64,000 nucleotides of DNA, from positions 186,001 through 250,000 of the forward strand of contig NZ_CBTJ020000020.1 in the NCBI RefSeq assembly GCF_001051235.1, in the 5' to 3' direction. Positions 10,235 to 18,020 of the stretch are shown one piece after another (the stretch's first letter is position 1; each line of letters starts with the position of its first letter). The notes beneath the pieces were generated by a model. The model was not told the DNA's origin. It made no database searches and saw nothing but the letters and a program-made list of their open reading frames with translations. The translations under genes and the position numbers were made by a program. The DNA is from Candidatus Competibacter denitrificans Run_A_D11. GTDB lineage: Bacteria > Pseudomonadota > Gammaproteobacteria > Competibacterales > Competibacteraceae.

Positions 10235-13200
10235 TCAGGCTGGCCGCTGTAGCTAACGGTCGGCGAATGCTTCGGCGAGCATCGTTGGCGTAGCAGGTTT
10301 TGATCACCCACCGTCTGCTGTAGCCAACGGTCGGCGAATGCTTCGGCGGGCATGGGCCGGTCAAAATAAAATCCCTGGGCCAAATCACAGCCTTGCGCAA
10401 GCAGAATTTGCCGCTGCTGTTCGGTTTCCACGCCTTCGGCCACGACGATGAGGCCCATTTGATGGCCTAGAGCGATGATCGTAGCGGCCAGAATTCGGTC
10501 GTTAGCGTCATCAGCCAGACCGCGCACGAAGCTACGGTCAATTTTTAACGCCGCTAATGGAAGACGCTTGAGATAGGCGAGATTGGAATAACCGGTGCCG
10601 AAATCGTCAACAGCCAGCTTAATTCCTAACTGTTCGATGGCTCGCAACGCGGCCTCCGGCGTTTCCTCAGTACCCAACAGCGTTGATTCGGTCAGTTCCA
10701 ATTCCAAAGCGTGCCGCGGCAATCCATACGTTTCCAGCAGTTGGTGCAGTTCGCTTGGCAAATGGGGGGAATGAAAGTGACGCGCTGCCATGTTGACCGC
10801 CACCGGCGGCGGTACCAGCCCGCTATGGTGCCAGTGGTACAGTTGTTGACAGACCGCTTCCAACATCCACCGGCCCAGCGCCACCACCAGATCGCTGGCT
10901 TCGGCGATGGGAATGAATTCAGCCGGTGAAACCAGGCCGCGTTGTGGATGCTGCCAGCGAATCAACGCTTCGGCACCGACCAACGTCTGATCGGTCAATC
11001 GGACCTGAGGTTGATAATAGGCGCGCAATTCGCCCATGGCGATGGCTTGGCGAAGCTCGCCTTCCAGCACCAGCCGCTGAAAGGTAGCAGCGTTCATTTG
11101 CCGGTCGTAAAACACCCGCACGTTGCGCCCTTCCCGCTTGGCGCGGTGCAGCGCGGTGTCCGCGTTTTTGAGCAGTTCAGTCGCATTGGCTCCGTCATGG
11201 GGATACAGGGCGATGCCGATGGAAACCGTCGTCCTCAGGCGATGACCGGCGACGTTGTAGGGTTGCTGAAACGCTTCCAATAGCTTATCGGCGACCCGTA
11301 AGGCACCGTTCTGATCGGTGTCCGGTAACAAGAGCGCGAACTCGTCACCGCCCAGTCGGCACGCCGTATCTTCCGCGCGAATGAGGGCCTGGAGGCGAGC
11401 AGCGACTTGCGTCAACAAGAGGTCCCCTTCCGAGTGGCCCAGTGAATCGTTGACATCCTTGAAGCGATCCAGATCTAAAAAGAGCAGTGCCAGTTGACGT
11501 TGATGGCGAGCTGCCAGCGCCAGGGCCAATTCTACGCGCTGGGTCAGTAACGCCCGATTAGGCAACGCGGTCAGCACATCGTAATAGGCCAGATGTGCAA
11601 TGCGCTGTTCGACCAGCTTGTGCTCGGTCACATCAAGGACGACGCCGCTGTAGATCAATTCCTCACCGAAATTGGTGGGGCTGGATGCGCCTCTAAACCA
11701 CAGTGATTCACCGGTGGGTTTGATAAAGCGCCATTCAAAGCTCCAGGGGCTTTGTGTGGTGACGGATTGCTCAATCGAAGCCAGAAGGGCTTTGCGATGT
11801 TCCGGGGCGACATGCTTGATAAAGCGGTTAAAAGCACCATTCAAGCGGCGACCGATACCGAACAACTGGCCGGCGCGATGACTGATGTAATAAAACCCAG
11901 TTTGGCCGTTCGGGCGAACATAGAATTGATAGACCACACCAGGGATATTCTTGGCGATATTTCGCAGGCGGCGTTCGCTCGCTCGTAGCGCTGACTGTGC
12001 CTTTTTTTGGCTGGTGATATCCTGGATCGTCAGGGCCACGCGGCCGGTCGGGTCCTGGGGGTTCAACAGTGCCGCGCAAACGGAAATGTCACGGAAGGAG
12101 CCGTTCGCATGGCGTAGACGGGTCTCGACAAACTTGAGACCGTAAGGGGGCAGCCGCTGATAGAGCATCTCTCCAACACGCTGGTATTCGGTATCGTTTT
12201 CGTAGAATGACCTCATATTACGACCGAGCAAGACATCACGGCCATAGCCCGAGATTTGGCACACACGCTCGTTGACCGCTTGAAGACGGCGGTTTTGCAC
12301 GATGGCTAAGCCAACCGGTACTGCACTGAATAGACTTTGTAAGGTGGCTTCGCTGTTCTTGAGTGCCGCTTCGGCTTGTTTGTGCATACTGATATCACGC
12401 ACGACAGCCAGTACCCGATTCTCGCCACCGATGCGGGAGCTTTTCAAGGCAACTTCAGCCCAAAAAGTTTCGCCATCACGCCGCTGGAATAGCCATTGGA
12501 AGACGAGAGTCCCATCGGTAACGGCTTTTCTAATCCTATAGGAGGGAGATTCATCCACGGTCGCCGGTGGGTTCACGGTAATCTTGGCGATGGATTGCCC
12601 CAGCAGCTCTTGTTTGCTATAGCCGGTCGATTTCACAGCCGCTTCGTTCATGTCCAGGATACGGCCCTCGCGGGCGTCGTGCAGAAAGATCATTTCGTGG
12701 GTAGCGTTGAAAATCTCCCGATAGTTGCGCTCGCTGTTTTGCAACTCTTCATGGCGTTTTTGCAAGACGCTGGTGGCCTGCGCGATTTTGCGCTTAAGTT
12801 GCACATTCCATAGCACCATGACACAGAGGATGGCAGCGATCAGGGTGAAAAGGGTCCTGAGAGCGACCCAAGGGACTTTGGAGAATGCTGAGATGCCGGT
12901 CCAATTTTCGATAATGGCGATTTTTTCTTGGGCGGATACTTGCTGGAAGCCCTGTTCCAATAAGCCCATCAGGCGCGTATTGCCTTTCTTGACGCCGGCG
13001 TATAGCGCATTGACGGCTACGGGGGTCAGCGCTTCGCGAAACTCTGAGCCGGCTTCCAGTTTTGCCAGATAAAAGCGCACGACCTGGCTATCGGCGATAA
13101 AGGCTTTGATGTCACCGGCCAGGGCGGCTTTCACCAGCTCCTCGGCTCCCGGATACGTTTGTCGTTTGACATTAGCATACTGCTTGATGAGCAGCTCTTC

Positions 13201-13698
13201 GGCGCTATCGTCTTTCACGACGCCGACCACGAAGCCGGCCAAATCTTCGATGCTGCGGACGCCTTGGATCTCTTGATGGAAAAATAAGCTGGTGGCGATA
13301 TTGTGATAGGGGTTAGTGAAATCGAATTGTTCTTCCCGCTGTGGTGTCCGAAAAAGGGCACCGACCACATCGGCTCGCCCCTCGCGGACAGCGGCCAGGG
13401 CTGTTTCCCACTCCGCCAAGTAAAATTCCACGGCGATGCCAGTTTTTTTGCTCCATAGGGTCCAGAGGTCAATCGTGATTCCGCGTGGGCGGCCTTCGGC
13501 ATCAAGGAACGCGAAAGGAGGATAAGAACGATCATCCACCACCGTAATTTTGGTTGGTTGCCCAGGGGGGATGGTAGAGCGGTTGTCGGATGATGGGTCT
13601 TTGGGCTGGGCGCTATTAAGCCACGCACTACCGGCGAGCAGGGCTAAGCAGGCCAGCACGGGTAAAAGGATCTGGTGGGCTGATCTTGCTGTCTTCAA
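10231..13698 (-). CDS. transmembrane sensor with SBP_bac_3, PAS, GGDEF and EAL domains
   Basis: A 1155-residue cyclic-di-GMP signalling protein. Order: N-terminal signal or anchor (1-25); periplasmic amino-acid-binding-like domain (about 47-275, VVDDRSYPPFAFLDAEGRPRG); transmembrane helix (about 280-300); three PAS/PAC units (about 325-700); GGDEF domain with an intact GGDEF at about 783-787; EAL domain with EAL at 910-912 and DDFGTGYSNLAYLKRLP. Both cyclase and phosphodiesterase sites look competent, so the net activity cannot be read from sequence. The SBP domain suggests response to a periplasmic ligand. The last 25 codons are disturbed by a 71-base-offset direct repeat. Confidence 0.92.
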   Translation of the reverse strand: MKTARSAHQILLPVLACLALLAGSAWLNSAQPKDPSSDNRSTIPPGQPTKITVVDDRSYPPFAFLDAEGRPRGITIDLWTLWSKKTGIAVEFYLAEWETALAAVREGRADVVGALFRTPQREEQFDFTNPYHNIATSLFFHQEIQGVRSIEDLAGFVVGVVKDDSAEELLIKQYANVKRQTYPGAEELVKAALAGDIKAFIADSQVVRFYLAKLEAGSEFREALTPVAVNALYAGVKKGNTRLMGLLEQGFQQVSAQEKIAIIENWTGISAFSKVPWVALRTLFTLIAAILCVMVLWNVQLKRKIAQATSVLQKRHEELQNSERNYREIFNATHEMIFLHDAREGRILDMNEAAVKSTGYSKQELLGQSIAKITVNPPATVDESPSYRIRKAVTDGTLVFQWLFQRRDGETFWAEVALKSSRIGGENRVLAVVRDISMHKQAEAALKNSEATLQSLFSAVPVGLAIVQNRRLQAVNERVCQISGYGRDVLLGRNMRSFYENDTEYQRVGEMLYQRLPPYGLKFVETRLRHANGSFRDISVCAALLNPQDPTGRVALTIQDITSQKKAQSALRASERRLRNIAKNIPGVVYQFYVRPNGQTGFYYISHRAGQLFGIGRRLNGAFNRFIKHVAPEHRKALLASIEQSVTTQSPWSFEWRFIKPTGESLWFRGASSPTNFGEELIYSGVVLDVTEHKLVEQRIAHLAYYDVLTALPNRALLTQRVELALALAARHQRQLALLFLDLDRFKDVNDSLGHSEGDLLLTQVAARLQALIRAEDTACRLGGDEFALLLPDTDQNGALRVADKLLEAFQQPYNVAGHRLRTTVSIGIALYPHDGANATELLKNADTALHRAKREGRNVRVFYDRQMNAATFQRLVLEGELRQAIAMGELRAYYQPQVRLTDQTLVGAEALIRWQHPQRGLVSPAEFIPIAEASDLVVALGRWMLEAVCQQLYHWHHSGLVPPPVAVNMAARHFHSPHLPSELHQLLETYGLPRHALELELTESTLLGTEETPEAALRAIEQLGIKLAVDDFGTGYSNLAYLKRLPLAALKIDRSFVRGLADDANDRILAATIIALGHQMGLIVVAEGVETEQQRQILLAQGCDLAQGFYFDRPMPAEAFADRWLQQTVGDQNLLRQRCSPKHSPTVSYSGQPE
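10250..10353. repeat. 71-base-offset direct repeat at the end of the GGDEF/EAL gene
   Basis: About 33 bases starting at 10250 recur at 10321 with three mismatches (core ACGGTCGGCGAATGCTTCGG in both). The offset of 71 is not a multiple of three, so the two copies are read in different frames. On the gene's strand the upstream copy encodes PAEAFADRW. The other copy, read in the first copy's frame, would encode AEAFADR followed at once by TAG. Confidence 0.85.
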
Positions 13699-13950
13699 AA
13701 ATAGGTTCTTTAGCTAAGCTAGCGGTTAGCCATACTCTAAAGCCAACCGCATTCAAATAAGGGAAGGGTGCCTTCCCACTATTTAATTATAAGCTAAAAA
13801 ACCCATTAAAAAAGTCAACATAAGGCGTGTCTGCCAAGGGTGGCAAAGGCCCTCAAACCGGCAAATAGTGCCGTACCCGTTGCCCGTCCAGATCGGCCAT
13901 CCCTCTGGCCGCACAGATCGCAGAGAATGGGAGCGAAAAGCAGGGTCGGC
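13699..13950. other. intergenic region between urtA and the GGDEF/EAL gene
   Basis: This stretch of 252 bases holds no convincing gene. It contains an A/T-rich part (about 13776-13825) and a perfect small hairpin GGGAAGG-GTG-CCTTCCC at about 13760-13776. Both neighbours are read leftward, so it should hold the 3' end of the urtA transcript and the promoter of the sensor gene. No clear terminator with a T-run was seen. Confidence 0.4.
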
Positions 13951-15246
13951 TTATTTGTAGCTCTGGCCGGAACAGGTCTTGGCGACGCTGTTGTAGTTGC
14001 CGCACTTGATTTTGGGATCGGCCCAGTCGGCGACGATGTCCTTGCTGCCGGGCAGATAATCCGACCAAGCGTCACCCTCGACTAAGCCCTTGGTTTTCCA
14101 GACCACATCGAATTGGCCGTCGGCCTGAATTTCGCCGATGTACACCGGTTTGGTGAGGTGGTGGTTGGGCAGCATCTTGGCGACGCCGCCGGTCAGGTTG
14201 GGCGCTTCGATGCCGATCATGGCGTCGATCACCTTGTTCGGGTCGGTGGTCTTGGCTTTCTCGACCGCCTTGACCCACATGTTGAAGCCGATGTAATGCG
14301 CTTCCATCGGGTCGTTGGTGACCCGCTTGTCGCTCTTGATGAAGGCGTGCCAGTCCTTGATGAAAGCGTCATTGGCCTTGTCCGGGATGCTCATGAAGTA
14401 GTTCCAGGCGGCGAGATGGCCGACCAGCGGCTTGGTGTCGATGCCGGACAGCTCTTCCTCGCCGACCGAGAAGGCCACCACCGGAATGTCCTTGGCGGAC
14501 ACGCCCTGATTGCCCAATTCTTTGTAAAACGGCACGTTGGCGTCGCCATTGATGGTGGAGACCACGGCGGTTTTCTTGCCGGTGGAGCCGAATTTCTTGA
14601 TGTCGGCGACGATGGATTGCCAGTCGGAATGGCCGAACGGCGTGTAGTTGATCAGGATGTCCTCGGCCTTGACCCCCTTGGCCTTCAAATAAGCTTCCAG
14701 GATCTTGTTGGTGGTGCGGGGGTAGACGTAATCGGTGCCGGCCAGCACCCAGCGCTTCACCTCCAGATCCTTCATCAGGTAATCCACCGCCGGAATGGCC
14801 TGCTGGTTGGGAGTCGCCCCGGTATAGAACACGCTCTTGGACGACTCCTCGCCCTCGTACTGGACCGGATAGAACAAGACGCCATTCAGCTCCTCGAATA
14901 CCGGTAGCACCGCTTTGCGGGAAACCGAGGTCCAGCAGCCGAATACCACCGCCACCTTGTCCTTTTGCAACAGCTCGCGGGCCTTCTCGGCGAACAGCGG
15001 CCAGTTCGAGGCTGGATCGACCACCACCGCTTCCAACGGCTTGCCGAGCAGGCCGCCCTTTTTATTCTGGGCATCAATCAGCATGAGCACGGTGTCTTTC
15101 AAGGTGGTTTCACTGATCGCCATAGTGCCGGATAGCGAGTGCAGCACCCCGATTTTAATGGTATCGGCGGCTTGAGCCAGCGAGGCAGCGAATAGCAGCA
15201 TCCCAGTCATAAGCCAAGATAAAACTTTGGGTTTGCTTTTAATCAT
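13951..15246 (-). CDS. urtA: urea ABC transporter substrate-binding protein
   Basis: UrtA is the periplasmic urea-binding protein of the UrtABCDE importer. The start is the ATG at 15246 (MIKSKPKVLSWLMTGMLLFA, cleavage near AQA-ADT); a TTG six bases upstream has no advantage. Family marks include IKIGVLHSLSGTMAISE, GCWTSVSRKAVLPVFEE, LFYPVQYEGEE and GATPNQQAIPAVDYL. It is about 431 residues, normal for UrtA. The permease and ATPase genes urtBCDE are not next to it. Third positions are strongly G/C, which suggests high expression. ureE lies 2.1 kb away on the same strand, in line with urea use as a nitrogen source. Confidence 0.95.
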   Translation of the reverse strand: MIKSKPKVLSWLMTGMLLFAASLAQAADTIKIGVLHSLSGTMAISETTLKDTVLMLIDAQNKKGGLLGKPLEAVVVDPASNWPLFAEKARELLQKDKVAVVFGCWTSVSRKAVLPVFEELNGVLFYPVQYEGEESSKSVFYTGATPNQQAIPAVDYLMKDLEVKRWVLAGTDYVYPRTTNKILEAYLKAKGVKAEDILINYTPFGHSDWQSIVADIKKFGSTGKKTAVVSTINGDANVPFYKELGNQGVSAKDIPVVAFSVGEEELSGIDTKPLVGHLAAWNYFMSIPDKANDAFIKDWHAFIKSDKRVTNDPMEAHYIGFNMWVKAVEKAKTTDPNKVIDAMIGIEAPNLTGGVAKMLPNHHLTKPVYIGEIQADGQFDVVWKTKGLVEGDAWSDYLPGSKDIVADWADPKIKCGNYNSVAKTCSGQSYK

Positions 15247-15282
15247 GGGCAACTTTCGTATCGTAATTGGTCGGTTTGCCGA

Positions 15283-15302
15283 GGCGTGACAGGAATCACG
15301 CC
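15283..15302. promoter_or_regulatory. inverted repeat in the urtA leader
   Basis: GGCGTGA-CAGGAA-TCACGCC is a perfect 7-base inverted repeat with a 6-base spacer, 37-56 bases upstream of the urtA start codon. It could be an operator or an mRNA hairpin. No known binding-site consensus was recognised with certainty. Confidence 0.45.
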
Positions 15303-15378
15303 AAATGAAAATTTCAATTGTATTAATAAGATAATAGATAGTGCTTGCTAATCCAAGAGATTTAGCGACTGACTCTGG

Positions 15379-15412
15379 TGCTCAATCGTGCTAGCAATAG
15401 CGCAAGATTGAG
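15379..15412. repeat. inverted repeat downstream of the antiporter gene
   Basis: GCTCAATC (about 15379) and GATTGAGC (about 15405) form an 8-base stem around an 18-base loop that itself contains the palindrome TGCTAGCA. It lies between the antiporter stop and the urtA promoter region. It lacks a T-run, so it is not a standard intrinsic terminator. Confidence 0.4.
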
Positions 15413-15480
15413 CGATGGTGAAAATCTACCGATAGGTCGCCGAATCAGCGCAGCGCTGCCCAATAGCATGAGCGGGACTG

Positions 15481-17202
15481 CTAGCTTTCCTCGCTGTCCT
15501 TCTCGCGCACCAAGGCATAATCCGTGCGGCGCACCCCACGAACCAGCAGCTCGGTGTCCTCGCCCGCCACACCCAGGCTTTCCAGCGCCTCGGCGGCCAG
15601 CCGCAGACTGGCTTCGACCAGCTCAGGAAAGGCTCTGTTGGCTCCGGCTTGGATTAGGGCGCTACTGGTGGCTAAATCCCGCGCCCGCGCCACAATGATA
15701 GTGCGGGGCGCCAAACCGCGGATGAGACGAATGGCACGCAAGACGGTCTCGCGATCATCCAGGGTCATCACCACCAGATCGATTTTCTCAATCTGGGCCG
15801 CTATTAATAAATCGGCGTCGGTGATATCGCCGTAATAGACGGGATGGCCCAGGGCGTGGAATTCATCCACCCGCGCTGGGCTTAAGTCGAAGGCGATGTA
15901 GGGGACTCCGCTGCCGGCGAGGATGGTGCCCACAACATGGCCCACACGGCCATAACCGGCGACTAAAGCGCGGGTGCGGGTCTCGGTTCCTTCGACTGAA
16001 AACTGAAAGACCCCAGCGCCTGGCGTCGCTGCGACGGGGATGCGCACCGTCAGGGCATCACCCAGCTTGACCAGCAAGGGCGTGATCAACATGCTGAAGG
16101 AGATGATGCCGACGGACAGCACAAAGGTGTTGTTGTCGATGATGTTCATGGCCTTGGCGGCCCCAAACAGCACGAAGCCGAATTCACCGCCTTGGGAAAG
16201 GATGAAGGCAACTCGGGTCGCCGTCTGGCGGGTTGCGCCGAACACGAGACAAAGCCCCAGCAGCACCACGATTTTGATTGCCATGATCGCAATGACTTGG
16301 CTCAGAAACAGCCAAGGTGCCGCCGCCAACGCGCCCACATCCACCGACATGCCGACGGCGACGAAGAAAAGGCTCATCAGCAAACCCTTGTGGGGATCAA
16401 TGGCAGCCTGAATTTGCAGGTGGTAACGCGAAACGGACAGCGCTACCCCCATGAGAAAAGCGCCCAGCGCCATGGACAGCCCGGCTTTTTCCATGGCCCA
16501 GGCGGCGGTAAAGACCGCAGCCAAGGCGACCAAAAAAAAGCCTTCGCGGTTGTTCTGGCGTACCAGAAAATCGAGGATACGGGGAATCGCATAATAGCCG
16601 GCGGCCACGACCAAGCCGATGGCCGCAATCACGATCAGAATTTGCTGGAAGAGGGCTTTATCACTCGTTATGACGCCGGCATCGCCCAAAAGCGGCGTCA
16701 CGGCGAGCAGGGGCATGACGGCTAAATCCTGCATCAACAGGATAGCGAAAGTGGTTTGGCCGTGGGGGCTGGCGATTTCGCCGCGTTCTTGCAGGATCTG
16801 GATGACGAAAGCGGTGGAAGATAAGGCGAGGGTCAGACCGGCCAAGAGGTTGATGCCCCAATCCGGCTCAGTGAGGTGCATGAAAAGCGTCAGCGCGCCG
16901 CCGGACAGCAGGATTTGCAGGGTGCCCAGACCAAACATGGAGCGCCGCAGGGACCAGAGTCGATGTGGATGCATCTCCAGGCCGATGACAAACAGTAGCA
17001 ACACCACCCCAAGTTCAGTGAAGTGCCGCACTTCTTCCACATTTCGAGTGACGACAAACCCTGAAGTGTGGGGGCCGATCAAGATGCCCGCCACCAGCAG
17101 GCCCAGCACCGAACCCAGACCAAAACGGCGAAAAACGGCAACGGCAAAGGCCGTAAACACCAGCAGCACGACGGCGGCTTCAACGAAGGATTCAGGTTCC
17201 AA
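15481..17202 (-). CDS. monovalent cation:proton antiporter with RCK domain (KefB/KefC type)
   Basis: A 573-residue CPA2-family antiporter for K+ or Na+/H+ exchange in the inner membrane. TTG 17202 was chosen because GGAG lies 8 bases upstream and it begins the first membrane region (LEPESFVEAAVVLLVFTAF); a longer frame exists without a ribosome site. About twelve helices span residues 5-385, with the family signatures GLLVAGILIGPHTSG, GVVLLLFVIGLEM and LALSSTAFVIQIL. A TrkA-N/RCK domain follows (GYGRVGHVVG, then VYYGDITDADLL). No glutathione-site or KefF/KefG partner gene is beside it, so its control is unknown. Confidence 0.88.
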   Translation of the reverse strand: MEPESFVEAAVVLLVFTAFAVAVFRRFGLGSVLGLLVAGILIGPHTSGFVVTRNVEEVRHFTELGVVLLLFVIGLEMHPHRLWSLRRSMFGLGTLQILLSGGALTLFMHLTEPDWGINLLAGLTLALSSTAFVIQILQERGEIASPHGQTTFAILLMQDLAVMPLLAVTPLLGDAGVITSDKALFQQILIVIAAIGLVVAAGYYAIPRILDFLVRQNNREGFFLVALAAVFTAAWAMEKAGLSMALGAFLMGVALSVSRYHLQIQAAIDPHKGLLMSLFFVAVGMSVDVGALAAAPWLFLSQVIAIMAIKIVVLLGLCLVFGATRQTATRVAFILSQGGEFGFVLFGAAKAMNIIDNNTFVLSVGIISFSMLITPLLVKLGDALTVRIPVAATPGAGVFQFSVEGTETRTRALVAGYGRVGHVVGTILAGSGVPYIAFDLSPARVDEFHALGHPVYYGDITDADLLIAAQIEKIDLVVMTLDDRETVLRAIRLIRGLAPRTIIVARARDLATSSALIQAGANRAFPELVEASLRLAAEALESLGVAGEDTELLVRGVRRTDYALVREKDSEES

Positions 17203-17378
17203 GTCGTTCGCTCCGAGGGGCGATAGAGGTCGGTTGGGCTTATCGGCTGGGTCAGCAGCAACCCTGCCCAGGTTTCTCCGACAGTCGATGCGCCGCTGTG
17301 CCAAGCCCTGCTAAGCATAGGCCCCACCGGCAAGGTCGGACTGAAGAGCTGCAACACAGTCGGGTTAAAATGGTCGGC

Positions 17379-17855
17379 TTAATGGGCCTGTCCGTGTGAA
17401 TGTCGGTAATGATCAGTCCCGTAAGCATCTCCCTCCGGTTCGAACGGCGCCTGCTCACGATTCACGCTCAACCCAAGATCTTCCATCATCCGATCCAACA
17501 CCGGATCGTGCAGATAGCGCAACCAGCCTGCCCCCACTTGGAGAGCAACATGGCGACTGCCAAGGTGATAGGCGGTGCGAGCGAGCAACAGCGAATCATC
17601 GGTGTGGGCGGTGGAGACCGCTTCCGGTGCGGCGTGGACTTCAATGACCCGCCCAGTGGTCGTCCGTAAGAGATCACCGTGTCGCAGTATCGTGCTGCGT
17701 GTTAAAAACAAACCGATGTCCTCGCCACCATCCAGGCGCGTCCTTAGCCGGCTTTTTTGACGTAAAGCAAAGGGTAGGGTCAATGTCGCTTGGGCGGGTA
17801 CGGTTTCGCTCAGGCGCTCAATGATTTGCAGCTCGACCGGTTTTGCAGGGTCCAC
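17379..17855 (-). CDS. ureE: urease accessory protein UreE
   Basis: UreE is the nickel metallochaperone for urease assembly. GTG 17855 is chosen as start because GAGG lies six bases upstream; the TTG two codons earlier touches that site. Family features are the N-terminal domain (RQKSRLRTRLDGGEDIGLFLTRSTILRHGD) and the C-terminal metal-binding domain (TAYHLGSRHVALQVGAGWLRYLHDPVLDRM), with a His-rich end DHYRHSHGQAH likely to bind nickel. It is 158 residues, as usual. ureABC, ureF and ureG are not in the window, which is unusual since ureE normally lies among them. Confidence 0.94.
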   Translation of the reverse strand: MDPAKPVELQIIERLSETVPAQATLTLPFALRQKSRLRTRLDGGEDIGLFLTRSTILRHGDLLRTTTGRVIEVHAAPEAVSTAHTDDSLLLARTAYHLGSRHVALQVGAGWLRYLHDPVLDRMMEDLGLSVNREQAPFEPEGDAYGTDHYRHSHGQAH

Positions 17856-18020
17856 GGGCAACCTCAGAGTTAGGATGTAGCGTTAGGACAACGGTAATAC
17901 GTTCGCCAGTTCACAGATGAGTAGTGCGCCACCCATCCGCTGGAGAACGATATTTTAGAGAGGCCGACCATGCACTCGCTGATAGAGTACCGCTAACGCC
18001 TAGCATCACCTTGTTGAAGA
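17856..18020. other. intergenic, ureE promoter side
   Basis: 165 bases between the histidine kinase stop and the ureE start, both read leftward. No gene or clear terminator was seen. It must hold the ureE promoter unless ureE is read through from the kinase gene. Confidence 0.35.

Noticed and set aside
14113..14907. A 264-codon open frame antisense to urtA.
   Set aside because: It mirrors the strongly G/C third positions of urtA and has a repetitive Val/Gly/Asp composition with no recognisable domain. It is a shadow of the real gene.
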